This document shows positions 35,413 to 44,078 of a stretch of DNA of 64,000 nt, one piece after another; the first letter of the stretch is position 1; the number at the start of each line of letters is the position of its first letter. Below the pieces are notes generated by a model that ran no database searches, was not told the origin of the DNA, and was given only the letters and a program-made list of their open reading frames with translations. Source of the DNA: Halostreptopolyspora alba (lineage in GTDB: Bacteria; Actinomycetota; Actinomycetes; Streptosporangiales; Streptosporangiaceae). The stretch spans positions 62,001-126,000 of the forward strand of contig RJMB01000004.1 of assembly GCA_003725585.1 (NCBI GenBank), read 5' to 3'. Both the position numbers and the translations under genes were made by a program.

Positions 35413-35430
35413 GCCGGGTCTCGCGCGCGT

Positions 35431-36102
35431 TCAGGTGTCCTCGGGCGGGGGCGCGGTGCCCGGCGGGAATCCTCGCCACGCGTGCTCGCCGGGGTCGATG
35501 GGGTGGTGCGAGAGTCCGGTCACCACGCTCGTGACCGCCTGGGGGAAGTTGGCGGCGACCGCGTCACCGACGATGGCGTACTGGACGATGTAGCCCTGGA
35601 CGGTGGCCATCAGCAGCTGCGCGGCCACCGACGGGTCGGCGTCGGGATGGACGTCCCCGGTGCGCTGGGCACGCCGGACGAGTTGGGTGAGCAGCCGGTG
35701 CACCTCACCCATGACGCCCATCCCCAGAGCGCGCACCTCCTCGTCGCGCGCCATCTCGGCCCACACCTGCAGCAGGATCGGGCGTAGCCGCTCCAGTTGC
35801 GAACTGTGCAGCCGCTCGTCGAACACCTCCGTCAGCACGTCGGCCAGCGGGCGGGACTGTTCCGCGTCGACCACCGCCTGGAACCGGGCGATCACCGGGT
35901 CGAGAACGCGCCAGACCATGGCCCGCACGATGTGCGTCTTGCCTGGGAAGTACCGGTAGACGGCGCCCGCGGACAGCTCCGCCTCGGCGAAGATGTCCTG
36001 CATCGAGGTGGCGTGGAAGCCGTTGCGCGCGAAACAGTGCTCCGCCGCGACGAGGATCTGCTCCCGCCGGTTGTCCATGTGCTCCTGGCTGACACGCGGC
36101 AT
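35431..36102 (-). CDS. TetR family transcriptional regulator
   Basis: 223 aa. HTH FARNGFHATSMQDIFAEAELSAGAVYRYFPGKTHIV (about residues 24-59). Divergent from the membrane-protein gene at 36196; the 93-bp interval carries two GAACGTTC-centred operators. Typical local repressor of an efflux or membrane function. Confidence 0.9.
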   Translation of the reverse strand: MPRVSQEHMDNRREQILVAAEHCFARNGFHATSMQDIFAEAELSAGAVYRYFPGKTHIVRAMVWRVLDPVIARFQAVVDAEQSRPLADVLTEVFDERLHSSQLERLRPILLQVWAEMARDEEVRALGMGVMGEVHRLLTQLVRRAQRTGDVHPDADPSVAAQLLMATVQGYIVQYAIVGDAVAANFPQAVTSVVTGLSHHPIDPGEHAWRGFPPGTAPPPEDT

Positions 36103-36114
36103 GCGACCACTCTA

Positions 36115-36181
36115 ACAAAACGAACGTTCGTCTTGACGTCATCGGAGACGCGCGACAGACTAAAACAAAACGAACGTTCTT
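36115..36181. promoter_or_regulatory. Divergent promoter with two TetR operators
   Basis: ACGAACGTTCGT (36120-36131, perfect) and ACGAACGTTCTT (36170-36181), each within a repeated ACAAAACGAACGTTC, are spaced 50 bp centre to centre. Between them lies a candidate plus-strand promoter: TTGACG (36133-36138), a 17-bp spacer and CAGACT (36156-36161). The two sites therefore bracket the promoter. Confidence 0.65.
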
Positions 36182-36195
36182 TTTCAGGAGATTCC

Positions 36196-37254
36196 ATGTC
36201 GACAACAGCGACACCGACGGAGCGCACCGCCGGGGCTCCGGACACGGGAGACGGCGGCGGCCGCCGGCTCCTCACCGGCGCGGCGCTCGCGCTCGGACTC
36301 CCGTTGCTCGTCGCGCTCCTCGTGTTCTGCCTTGCCTCCCCCGCGACGAACGCCACCCCCGAGGACCTGCCGGTCGGCGTCGTGGGGGCGACCGGTACCA
36401 CCGAGGACGCGCTACGCGACGAGGGGTTCGAGCCCCACGCCTACGAGGACGCGGACCAGGCCCGCGAGGCCATCAGAGACCGGGAGGTCTACGGCGCCCT
36501 GGTGCTCACGCCACCCGAGTCCACGGTGCTCGTCGCCAGCGCGGCGAGCGCCAACGTGGCCGCCACGTTGCGCCAGCAGGGGACGGCCCTGGCCGCGCAG
36601 GGGCCTGCCACGGAAGGCGCCCCGGAGGGCCAGCGCGACGCCGGATCCACGCCTGACCAGGGATCACCCGACGCCAGCGCTCCTGCGCAGCCAGCGGTCG
36701 AGGACGTCGTCCCCAATCCGGATGGCGACCCCAACGGCGCCGCGCTCGCGTCGGGGCTGCTTCCCCTCATCGGGGTCGCGGCCGCCGCGGGCTCGGCCCT
36801 CTCGCGGGCGGACCCGCGCCGGCTCGCTCTCCTGGGCTGGACCACCCTGTTCGCGCTCGTGGGCGGGTTCGTCATCGCGCTGTTGCTGCGCGACGCGATG
36901 GACGTCCTGGGCGGGGGCCTCTGGAGTGATGCCGGCGTGCTCAGCCTCACGCTGTTCTCGGTCGCCTCGGTCAGCGCCAGCCTGAGCCGGGCGATCGGTG
37001 TCCCGGGCTTCGCGCTGGTCATTCTGACGCTGGTCACGGTGGGACTGCCCGCGTCGGGCACGCAGCTCGCCCCGGAGTCGCTCACCGAGCCGTGGCGCAC
37101 CGCCGGGCCCTACCTGCAGCCAGCGGCCGGGCTGGACCTGTTGCGCGGCACGGCCTACTTCGACGGGGCGGCCACCGCCGGCCCCGCGGCGGTGCTCCTG
37201 TCGTGGTCGGCCCTGGGGCTTGTCCTCCTACTCCTCCCACGCCGAAACGGCTGA
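36196..37254 (+). CDS. Membrane protein, ABC-2/YhgE-like
   Basis: 352 aa from ATG 36196 (CAGGAG upstream). One N-terminal membrane segment, then an extracytoplasmic region of about 150 residues (PVGVVGATGTTEDALRDEGFEPHAY...VYGALVLTPPESTVLVASAAS), then five C-terminal membrane segments. This resembles YhgE/Pip-like or ABC-2 membrane proteins with a large outside loop. It has an acidic/Pro-rich linker. Regulated by the divergent TetR. Transported substance, if any, unknown. Confidence 0.75.
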   Translation: MSTTATPTERTAGAPDTGDGGGRRLLTGAALALGLPLLVALLVFCLASPATNATPEDLPVGVVGATGTTEDALRDEGFEPHAYEDADQAREAIRDREVYGALVLTPPESTVLVASAASANVAATLRQQGTALAAQGPATEGAPEGQRDAGSTPDQGSPDASAPAQPAVEDVVPNPDGDPNGAALASGLLPLIGVAAAAGSALSRADPRRLALLGWTTLFALVGGFVIALLLRDAMDVLGGGLWSDAGVLSLTLFSVASVSASLSRAIGVPGFALVILTLVTVGLPASGTQLAPESLTEPWRTAGPYLQPAAGLDLLRGTAYFDGAATAGPAAVLLSWSALGLVLLLLPRRNG

Positions 37255-37266
37255 CCGCGCGTACCG

Positions 37267-37301
37267 GACGCCGCTGTCACCCCTCGGATGACAGCGGCGT
37301 C
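37267..37301. terminator. Bidirectional terminator
   Basis: A perfect 13-bp stem GACGCCGCTGTCA/TGACAGCGGCGTC around a 9-nt loop between convergent genes. Its right arm lies inside the last codons of the IclR gene (stop at 37277). Confidence 0.8.
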
Positions 37302-38161
37302 GCGCGCTCAACGCAGCGCTGTACTCCCTCCCGTGTCGCGCCAAGGACCTCCGACACCTGCCAGGCCGCGCGTTTGACGTCGATGGACAGCGCCTCGACC
37401 CGGGAGCGCGGCATGCGCACCTCGGGCCCGCTGATGCTCAGGCATCCCAGAACGCGGGAATCGCCACCGAAGACCGGGGCGGCGACCGTGTGGATCCCCG
37501 GCGTTCGCTCACAGAACGACATCGCGAACCCGTCGACACGCGCCCGCGCCAACTCGGCACGTAGCTCCCGCGGCTCGGTGATCGTCGCGGGGGTCGCCCG
37601 CTCGATCGGTTCGGCCAGCACCTCGGCGCTCACCTCCCGCGGCACGAAGGCCAGGATCGCCTTTCCCGGTGCCCCGTGGGGAAGTGGAATCGCCACCCCC
37701 AGCTCGGTGTAGGTGCGGCGCAGCTCGTGGTGGCTCTCGGCCTGGTCGACGACGGCTCGCCGGTTCGTGGGAAGCAGTTCGTGCAGGCCCACGGTCTCGT
37801 CCGTGCGGTCGCGCAGCTCGCGCATTGGCTCCATCGCGGCATCGCGCAGCGAGGCGGGAAGCGCCCCACTCCCGGCCAGCTGCACGAGCAGCGGGCCCAG
37901 TGCGTAACGACGCTCGGAGGTCTGCCGTACCAGGCCATTGTGTTGCAGGGACGCCAGCAACCGGTGCGCGGTGCTGGTCGACAGGTTCGTTGCCCGCGCG
38001 ATGTCGCTGATACCGAGCTCCGGCGCGCGCTGGCCGAAGCACCTCAGGATCATGACCGCACGGTCGATCGACTGCACTCCCGATCCGGGTTCGCGCCCGC
38101 CCGACGCCCCGTTCGGCTCCAACAATTGCTTCGACCCCTCGCTCAAACTCACTCCACCCAT
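37277..38161 (-). CDS. IclR family transcriptional regulator
   Basis: 294 aa. N-terminal wHTH: QSIDRAVMILRCFGQRAPELGISDIARATNLSTSTAHRLLASLQHNGLVRQ. C-terminal effector domain: TVGLHELLPTNRRAVVDQAESHHELRR, PLPHGAPGKAILAFVP, RVDGFAMSFCERTPGIHTVAAPVFGG and VLGCLSISGP. Divergent from the catabolic operon at 38238 with a palindrome between them, so it likely controls that operon in response to a substrate or intermediate. Confidence 0.92.
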   Translation of the reverse strand: MGGVSLSEGSKQLLEPNGASGGREPGSGVQSIDRAVMILRCFGQRAPELGISDIARATNLSTSTAHRLLASLQHNGLVRQTSERRYALGPLLVQLAGSGALPASLRDAAMEPMRELRDRTDETVGLHELLPTNRRAVVDQAESHHELRRTYTELGVAIPLPHGAPGKAILAFVPREVSAEVLAEPIERATPATITEPRELRAELARARVDGFAMSFCERTPGIHTVAAPVFGGDSRVLGCLSISGPEVRMPRSRVEALSIDVKRAAWQVSEVLGATREGVQRCVERATPLSSEG

Positions 38162-38184
38162 TGACGTAACCGCACGTTAATGCA

Positions 38185-38224
38185 TATCTTCCTGCTATAC
38201 AAGATACTATCCCATAATACGGGA
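38185..38224. promoter_or_regulatory. IclR-type operator region
   Basis: Two inverted repeats in the 76-bp divergent region. TATCTT-N10-AAGATA spans 38185-38206. TCCCATAATACGGGA (38210-38224) is a near-perfect 15-bp palindrome of the IclR-family shape. The latter lies 13 bp before the CoA-transferase ATG. Confidence 0.6.
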
Positions 38225-38237
38225 AAGATCGGTGCTC

Positions 38238-39458
38238 ATGAAACCACTCGAGGGATTCCGGGTCCTGGATCTGACGCGGTATCTTTCCGGCCCCTACTGC
38301 ACGATGGTGCTCGCTGAGCTGGGGGCCGACGTCATCAAGGTCGAGCCACCCGAGTCGGGCGACGACTCGCGCCGGCTCGCTCCAAAGGTGAACGGCGAGA
38401 GCTACCCCTTCGGGATGCCGAACCGCAGCAAGCGCAGCGTTGCCCTGAACCTCAAGAGCGAGGAGGGCCTGCGCACCTTCCTACGCATGGCCGAACAGGC
38501 GGATCTGGTGATCGAGAACTTCCGGCCAGGCGTCGTGGACCGGCTCGGGATCTCCTACGACGACGTCCGTCGCGTCCGGCCCGACATCCTGTACTGCTCG
38601 ATCAGCGGCTTCGGGCAGACCGGCCCGTACCGCGACCGCCCCGGCTTCGACATCATGGCTCAGGGCGCGGGCGGGTTCATGCGGATGACCGGACACCCCG
38701 GCGGCCGCCCGACGAAGGTCGGCATCGCTGTCAACGACATCGCCGCGGGGGCCACCGCGATCTACTCCATCCTGGCCGCCGAGCTCACCCGCCGGGTCAG
38801 CGGTGAGGGCGAGTACATCGACATCTCCCTGCTGGAGGCGGGCCTGGCCTGGACCGTGTGGGAGTCGGGCGCCTACTTCGGCAGCGGCGAGATCCCCGCC
38901 GCGACCGGAACCCGGCACCGCCGAAGCACCCCGTACCAGGCATACGCGACGGCGGACGGCTACGTCACCATCGGCGCGAACAACGACCGCCTGTGGTCCC
39001 GCCTGGTGCGCGACGTGCTGGGCCGGCCCGAGTGGCTGGAGGACGCGCGCTTCACCACCCTGCAGGACCGGATGGACCACATCGACGAGCTGCAGGAGGA
39101 GATCGAGGCCATCACCACGGCCAAGACGACCAACGAGTGGATCGCGCTACTGGACGAGGCGGGCGTTCCGGGCGGCCCCGTCCTGACCTACGACGAGACG
39201 CTCGCCGACCCCCACGTACAGGCGCGGGGGATGGTCGCCGAGGTCGACCATCCGGTCATCGGCCCCATGCAGACGATCGCGCCGCCCGCCAAGTTCCGCA
39301 ACATGGACTTCGACGTCACCGCCCCCGCGCCGCTGCTGGGCCAGCACACACGCCCGGTACTCGCCGAGACCGGGCTCGACGAGGACGAGATCGACGCGCT
39401 GTACGCCTCCGGTGTCGCCTACGAGGAGCACCCCGACCTGGCCCAAGGGGGAGAGTAA
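38238..39458 (+). CDS. Family III CoA-transferase (CaiB/BaiF)
   Basis: 406 aa from ATG 38238. Transfers CoA between carboxylic acids. Motifs: LEGFRVLDLTRYLSGPYCTMVLAELGADVIKVEPPESGDDSR, NRSKRSVALNLK, VIENFRPGVVDRLG, SISGFGQTGPYRDRPGFDIMAQGAGG and ISLLEAGLAW. The catalytic Asp of this family lies in the PGFD(I/Y)xxQ region (D present). First gene of the catabolic operon; its stop overlaps the next ATG by 1 base. Confidence 0.92.
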   Translation: MKPLEGFRVLDLTRYLSGPYCTMVLAELGADVIKVEPPESGDDSRRLAPKVNGESYPFGMPNRSKRSVALNLKSEEGLRTFLRMAEQADLVIENFRPGVVDRLGISYDDVRRVRPDILYCSISGFGQTGPYRDRPGFDIMAQGAGGFMRMTGHPGGRPTKVGIAVNDIAAGATAIYSILAAELTRRVSGEGEYIDISLLEAGLAWTVWESGAYFGSGEIPAATGTRHRRSTPYQAYATADGYVTIGANNDRLWSRLVRDVLGRPEWLEDARFTTLQDRMDHIDELQEEIEAITTAKTTNEWIALLDEAGVPGGPVLTYDETLADPHVQARGMVAEVDHPVIGPMQTIAPPAKFRNMDFDVTAPAPLLGQHTRPVLAETGLDEDEIDALYASGVAYEEHPDLAQGGE

Positions 39459-40234
39459 TGTCTGAGGACCTGCGAATCGACCGCGAGGGCGCGGTCGCGA
39501 CCCTGACCATCAACCGTCCGGACAGCCGCAACGCCATCAGCCTGGGGATGTACCAGGAGCTACCCACGCTGGTGAAGTCGGTCGACGAGGACCCCAACGT
39601 CAAGGTGCTCGTCGTGCGCGGGGCCGGCACCAAGGCGTTCGCCGCCGGCGCCGACATCGGCGAGTTCGCGGAGGTGCGCGGCGACGCGGAGAGCGCACGA
39701 AGCTACAACGAGCACGTCGCCGCGGCCGAGCACGCGCTGGAGGGCATGACCAAACCCAGCATCGCGATGGTGCACGGCTTCTGCATCGGCGGCGGTTGCG
39801 GGCTCGCGCTCGCGTGCGACCTGCGGCTCTCCGACCACAAGGGGCGGTTCGGGATCACCCCCGCCAAGCTCGGTCTGGTCTACAGCCTGGAGTCCACCAA
39901 GCGTCTGGTGGACCTGGTGGGCCCCGCCCAGGCGAAGTGGATCCTGTTCTCCGGGATGCACGTCGACGCCGAACGGGCGTTGCGCATCGGTCTGGTCGAC
40001 AGCCTGCACGACCCCGACGAGCTGGAGTCGGCCACCATCGAGTTCGCCCACACCATCGCCTCGCGGGCGCAGTACAGCGTCCGGGCGACCAAGGAGATCG
40101 TCCGGCGAATCAGCGCGGGCCAGACCGAGGACGACGAGGCCACCACCGACCTGCGCAACTCGTCGTTCGACACCGAGGACTACGCCGAGGGCGTGCGCGC
40201 CTTCCTGGAGAAGCGGTCCCCCAATTTCGCCTGA
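39458..40234 (+). CDS. Enoyl-CoA hydratase/isomerase (crotonase family)
   Basis: 258 aa. ATLTINRPDSRNAISLGMYQEL, AFAAGADIGEFAEVR (oxyanion loop) and MVHGFCIGGGCGLALACDLRLSDHKGRFGITPAKLGLVYSLESTKRL. The hydratase Glu pair is not typical: the first position reads GGGCGLA and the second falls in the KLGLVYSLES segment. It could therefore be a decarboxylase, isomerase or hydrolase of the crotonase fold. Coupled to the CoA-transferase gene. Confidence 0.9.
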   Translation: MSEDLRIDREGAVATLTINRPDSRNAISLGMYQELPTLVKSVDEDPNVKVLVVRGAGTKAFAAGADIGEFAEVRGDAESARSYNEHVAAAEHALEGMTKPSIAMVHGFCIGGGCGLALACDLRLSDHKGRFGITPAKLGLVYSLESTKRLVDLVGPAQAKWILFSGMHVDAERALRIGLVDSLHDPDELESATIEFAHTIASRAQYSVRATKEIVRRISAGQTEDDEATTDLRNSSFDTEDYAEGVRAFLEKRSPNFA

Positions 40235-40253
40235 CCCATCGGAGGTGGCGCCC

Positions 40254-40730
40254 GTGGACCGGGCAGCTCTACGTGATCATGTCGACCAGGCCGCGCGGAC
40301 CGCGCGCCCCGAGTTCGGCTCCTTCTTCCTGGCGAAGCTACTCGACCTGACAATCTCCTACGACGACCACCAGCAGAGCTGCACCGTGCGACTTCCGCAC
40401 GCGCCCATGCTGCTCAACCCGCAGGGATCGGTCCACGGGGGCATCCTCACCACGGTGCTGGACATCTCCATGGGCCACCTCTGTAATCGATTTCTTTCGA
40501 CCGCTGTCACTCTTGACATGAACACGAGGTTCTTCCGACCGGTCACGAGTGACAGCCACAGCGAAGCGCGGGTCCTGAAACCCGGACGAACGATCGTCCA
40601 CCTGGAGTCGCGTCTCTACGACGCCGAAGGGCGTCTCGCCGCCCACGCCACGGGCACGTGGCACCGCCTCAGCACCAGCCACCAGCAGAGCCCCGAGGTT
40701 CCACACGTTTCCGGCACGAACCGGGAGTGA
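40254..40730 (+). CDS. PaaI-type acyl-CoA thioesterase (hotdog fold)
   Basis: 158 aa from GTG 40254 (GGAGGTGG 7 bp upstream). Hotdog thioesterase with the signature NPQGSVHGGILTTVLDISMG and TLDMNTRFFRPV. Probably hydrolyses an acyl- or aryl-CoA of this pathway or recycles CoA from dead-end esters. Confidence 0.88.
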   Translation: MDRAALRDHVDQAARTARPEFGSFFLAKLLDLTISYDDHQQSCTVRLPHAPMLLNPQGSVHGGILTTVLDISMGHLCNRFLSTAVTLDMNTRFFRPVTSDSHSEARVLKPGRTIVHLESRLYDAEGRLAAHATGTWHRLSTSHQQSPEVPHVSGTNRE

Positions 40731-40741
40731 GGAGAAGGAAA

Positions 40742-41725
40742 GTGCGAAAGATCTCTGTTTCCGCCGTACTCACGACAGCCACGATGGTCATCGCCACCAG
40801 CGCCTGCGGCGCCGGCACGGAGACCCAGGAGGACGCCGAGGACTACCCCAGCCAGGAGCTGGACTGGACCGTCGCCTTCGGCCCCGGTGGGGGCAACGAC
40901 ATCATGTCCCGCACCATGGTGGAGATCCTGGAGAACGAGGAACTCTATCCCGAGGAGATCGCGGTCGAGAACCGCGAGGGCGGCAGTGGCTCGACCGGGT
41001 GGGGGCACGTGCTCAGCCAGGCCGGTGATCCCTACACCATCTCCACCACCTCGGGCTCGTTCCTCACCACCCCGTTGGAGGCCGACACCGGCTGGACCTA
41101 CGAGGACTTCACCGGCGTGGGACTGTTCGCCACGGACGACACGCTGTTCGTCACCCCCTCCGACAGCGGTATCGAGAGCTGGGACGACTGGCTCGAGTTC
41201 GCCGACGAGGAAGGCACCGTCACCGTCGGCGGGATCGGCACCGTCAACGTCGACTTCATCATCCAGGCGGAGCTCGCCGAACAGGCCGGGTACGAGATCG
41301 ACTACGTGCCCTTCGACGAGGAGGGCGAGATGCAGACGGCCCTGCTCTCCGGAACCCTGGACGGCATGGTCTCCAACCCCGGCTCCATCCTCGGCCAGGT
41401 CGAGGCCGAGGAGGTCACGCCGCTCCTCTTCACCGGCGACGAGCCGCTGGAGGCGCTTCCCGAGGTCCCGACTCCCAGCGAGTACGACTACGGGGAGATG
41501 GCCTCGATGCCCCGCGGCCTCATCCTGCCCCCGGACACTCCCGAGTACGCCCGCGAGTGGTGGATCGAGACCATGAAGCAGGTCGTCGAGACCGACGCCT
41601 GGCAGCAGTACCTCGACGAGAACTACCTCGCCGAGGACGTGCGTTGGGGCGAGGACTTCGAGGACTACCTGGATGAGAACGCCACCGCTCTCGAGGAGAC
41701 CCTCCAGGAGCACGGAGCCATCTGA
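40742..41725 (+). CDS. tctC: TctC-family tricarboxylate-binding lipoprotein
   Basis: 327 aa from GTG 40742 (GAGGAGAAGG upstream). Lipobox IATSAC. Bug/TctC fold: LDWTVAFGPGGGNDIMSRTMVEIL, VENREGGSGSTGWGHV and VGGIGTVNVDFIIQAELAEQAG. High-affinity solute receptor for the TctAB permease. It is very rich in Asp/Glu, which is unusual but common in surface proteins of salt-tolerant actinomycetes. Confidence 0.88.
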   Translation: MRKISVSAVLTTATMVIATSACGAGTETQEDAEDYPSQELDWTVAFGPGGGNDIMSRTMVEILENEELYPEEIAVENREGGSGSTGWGHVLSQAGDPYTISTTSGSFLTTPLEADTGWTYEDFTGVGLFATDDTLFVTPSDSGIESWDDWLEFADEEGTVTVGGIGTVNVDFIIQAELAEQAGYEIDYVPFDEEGEMQTALLSGTLDGMVSNPGSILGQVEAEEVTPLLFTGDEPLEALPEVPTPSEYDYGEMASMPRGLILPPDTPEYAREWWIETMKQVVETDAWQQYLDENYLAEDVRWGEDFEDYLDENATALEETLQEHGAI

Positions 41726-42300
41726 TGAGCCAGACGCATTCGACGACTCCCGCCACCGAGCAGGTCGCCGACGCGCAATCTCGGATTCCCGAACCCACCG
41801 CCTCCTCGGAGGAACTCCCGAAACGGCGGAATCTCGGAGCGGTCGCCTTCTACGCCGCGGTCGCGATCATCATGGGAATCTACACGGTCCTGGCGTTCGA
41901 CATGGAATGGACCACCCACGGAGGAGACCGAATGGGCCCGGGCTTCTTTCCGCGGGTCATCGGGACGTGCGCCGTCGTGCTGTCGCTGACCGGACTGGTG
42001 ATGAGCCTCCGGTCGGCGGCGGCCGCCACCCCGCCGACGGAGGGCACCCAGTCCTCGGGGAAACACCCGTTCCTGCTCATCGCGATCGGGTTGGGGCTGG
42101 TGGGTTTCGTCACCGTCTTCATCCCCGTCGGCGCCCCCGTGACCGCGGCGGTGTTCCTCCTGGTGATGTACTTCCTCATCCAGCGGAGGTGGATCGCGCG
42201 CCGGGCCGTCCTCAGCGTGGCGTTTCCCGTGCTCCTCTATGTTCTTTTCGAGCTGTGGTTGGAAGCCGGGCTTCCGGCCGGAATAACGGATTTCCTGTGA
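41725..42300 (+). CDS. tctB: TctB-family small permease subunit
   Basis: 191 aa; its ATG overlaps the tctC stop by 1 base. Four membrane segments typical of TctB, with the RMGPGFFPRVIG motif after TM1 and a C-terminal LYVLFELWLEAGLPAG. Confidence 0.85.
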   Translation: MSQTHSTTPATEQVADAQSRIPEPTASSEELPKRRNLGAVAFYAAVAIIMGIYTVLAFDMEWTTHGGDRMGPGFFPRVIGTCAVVLSLTGLVMSLRSAAAATPPTEGTQSSGKHPFLLIAIGLGLVGFVTVFIPVGAPVTAAVFLLVMYFLIQRRWIARRAVLSVAFPVLLYVLFELWLEAGLPAGITDFL

Positions 42301-42351
42301 CCGGGACCACCATCTTCGAATCCTCGATCACCAGCGCCCTCGGAGTCCATT

Positions 42352-43926
42352 ATGGACCTCTTTAGCAATCTGTTGCACGGCATAGCCGGTGTGCTTTCAC
42401 CCACAACCGTTCTCCTGCTGCTCGTCGGTGTGCTCTCCGGAATGGTCGTGGGTGTCATCCCCGGTCTGGGCCCGTCGGCCGGGCTCGCCATCCTGTTGCC
42501 GCTCACGTTCGGCCTGGAGCCGGTGCAGGCCATCGTGATGCTCGCCGCGGTGTACTACGGGGCGTTCTACGGAAGCACCATCTCCTCGGTCCTCATCAAC
42601 GCCCCGGGAGACGCCGCGAGCGTGCCGACGGCACTCGAGGGCTATCCCATGGCGCGCAGAGGCCGGGCCGCCCCGGCGCTGGTCCTGGGCGCGCTCGCGT
42701 CGTTCGTCGCGGGCACCGTGGCGGCCGTGCTGCTGACCGTCGCCGCCCCCGCAGCGGCCTCGGTCACGTCGAGTTTCGGACCACCGGAGCTGTTCCTGCT
42801 CATCGTGCTCGGCCTGCTCACGATGATCATGTTCGTGGGCAAGAACTGGGTGCGCGGGCTGCTCTCGGTCATGCTCGGTTTCGCGATCGGCACGGTGGGA
42901 GTCGAGCTCGGCGGGTCGCAGCGCTACACCTTCGGCTCCACCGAACTGATCAACGGCATCCCGTTCATCCCCGTGGCCATCGGCCTGTTCGGGCTGGGCG
43001 AGATCCTGTGGACGCTGTACAACGGCGCGCACCGGCAGGAGCGCGCCCCGGTCGACGTCCGCGCGAAGTCGGCATTCTGGCCCAACCGGTCGGAGTGGCG
43101 GGAGGGCGGTGGCGCCATCGCCCGTGGCGCCCCCCTCGGGTTCGGGATGGGCATCATCCCTGGAGCCGGTGCCACCGTCTCCTCCCTGATGGCCTACAGC
43201 ATGGAGAAGGGCATCTCGCGCAAGCCGGAGCGGTTCGGCAACACCGGCGCGCCGGCCGGTCTCGCCGGCCCCGAGGCCGCGAACAACGCGGCCGCCACCG
43301 GCGCCATGGTTCCGCTGCTCACACTGGGTATCCCGGGTTCGGCGTCGACAGCGGTGCTGCTGGGTGGGTTCCTCATGTGGGAGCTGAAACCCGGGCCGTT
43401 GCTGATGGAGCAGAACCCGGAGTTCGCGTGGGGCCTCATCGGCAGCATGTACCTCGGCAACGTGGTGTTGCTGCTGGTGAACATATTCTGCATCCCCGTG
43501 TTCGCCTCGGTGACGCGGATCTCGCTGCCCACGCTCGCCCCGCTGATCATGGTGCTCTGCGCGTTCGGGGCGTTCACGGTGAACGGAAGCATCATCGAGG
43601 TGGGCATCATGTTCGGGTGCGCGTTCCTCGGCTTCTTCATGCGGCTCTACGGGCTCTCCCCCGCCACCCTGGTCATCGCGCTGGTTCTGGGGCCCATGGC
43701 CGAGGACAACCTGCGCCGGTCGTTGATCGCCTCCGACGGGAGCTTCGGCATATTCGTCTCCCGTGAGCCGTCGGTGGTGCTGCTGTGCGTGGCCGCGGCA
43801 CTGCTGGTGCTGCCGCTGGTGGCGGCACCGGTCAAGCGGGCGGTGGGACGCCGGTTCGCCAACCGGAGGGCCAACGACTCCGAGAACGCGCGATCCGCCG
43901 ACACCCCGGAGGTGGAACACTCCTAG
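42352..43926 (+). CDS. tctA: TctA-family large permease subunit
   Basis: 524 aa with 11-12 membrane segments. Family signatures: GMVVGVIPGLGPSAGLAILLPLTFGLEPVQAIVMLAAVYYGAFYGSTISSVLINAPGD and GIIPGAGATVSSLMAYSMEKGISRKPERFGNTGAPAGLAGPEAANNAA. Sodium- or proton-coupled uptake of a di- or tricarboxylate or related acid together with TctB and TctC. Confidence 0.93.
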   Translation: MDLFSNLLHGIAGVLSPTTVLLLLVGVLSGMVVGVIPGLGPSAGLAILLPLTFGLEPVQAIVMLAAVYYGAFYGSTISSVLINAPGDAASVPTALEGYPMARRGRAAPALVLGALASFVAGTVAAVLLTVAAPAAASVTSSFGPPELFLLIVLGLLTMIMFVGKNWVRGLLSVMLGFAIGTVGVELGGSQRYTFGSTELINGIPFIPVAIGLFGLGEILWTLYNGAHRQERAPVDVRAKSAFWPNRSEWREGGGAIARGAPLGFGMGIIPGAGATVSSLMAYSMEKGISRKPERFGNTGAPAGLAGPEAANNAAATGAMVPLLTLGIPGSASTAVLLGGFLMWELKPGPLLMEQNPEFAWGLIGSMYLGNVVLLLVNIFCIPVFASVTRISLPTLAPLIMVLCAFGAFTVNGSIIEVGIMFGCAFLGFFMRLYGLSPATLVIALVLGPMAEDNLRRSLIASDGSFGIFVSREPSVVLLCVAAALLVLPLVAAPVKRAVGRRFANRRANDSENARSADTPEVEHS

Positions 43927-43956
43927 CGAACCCGTCTCGCCCAGACGCGGCACCGG

Positions 43957-43993
43957 GCGGTGGTCGGCCGGCGGGGCCTCGGCCGACCACCGC
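43957..43993 (+). terminator. Hairpin between tctA and the aldolase gene
   Basis: A 13-bp perfect stem GCGGTGGTCGGCC/GGCCGACCACCGC with an 11-nt loop, 31 bp after tctA. It may separate the operon into two transcripts or lower downstream expression. Confidence 0.65.
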
Positions 43994-44078
43994 GTACCGA
44001 GGGGGCCGTGATCATCACCGGCACCGGCGGGGATCATGGGTACCCGCGGACATCATTGGAGAGGAAGAACGTGATTCG

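Noticed and set aside
42397..44037. A 546-codon open frame antisense to tctA
   Set aside because: Composition is His/Arg/Gly-rich without domains; the plus strand encodes an unmistakable TctA.
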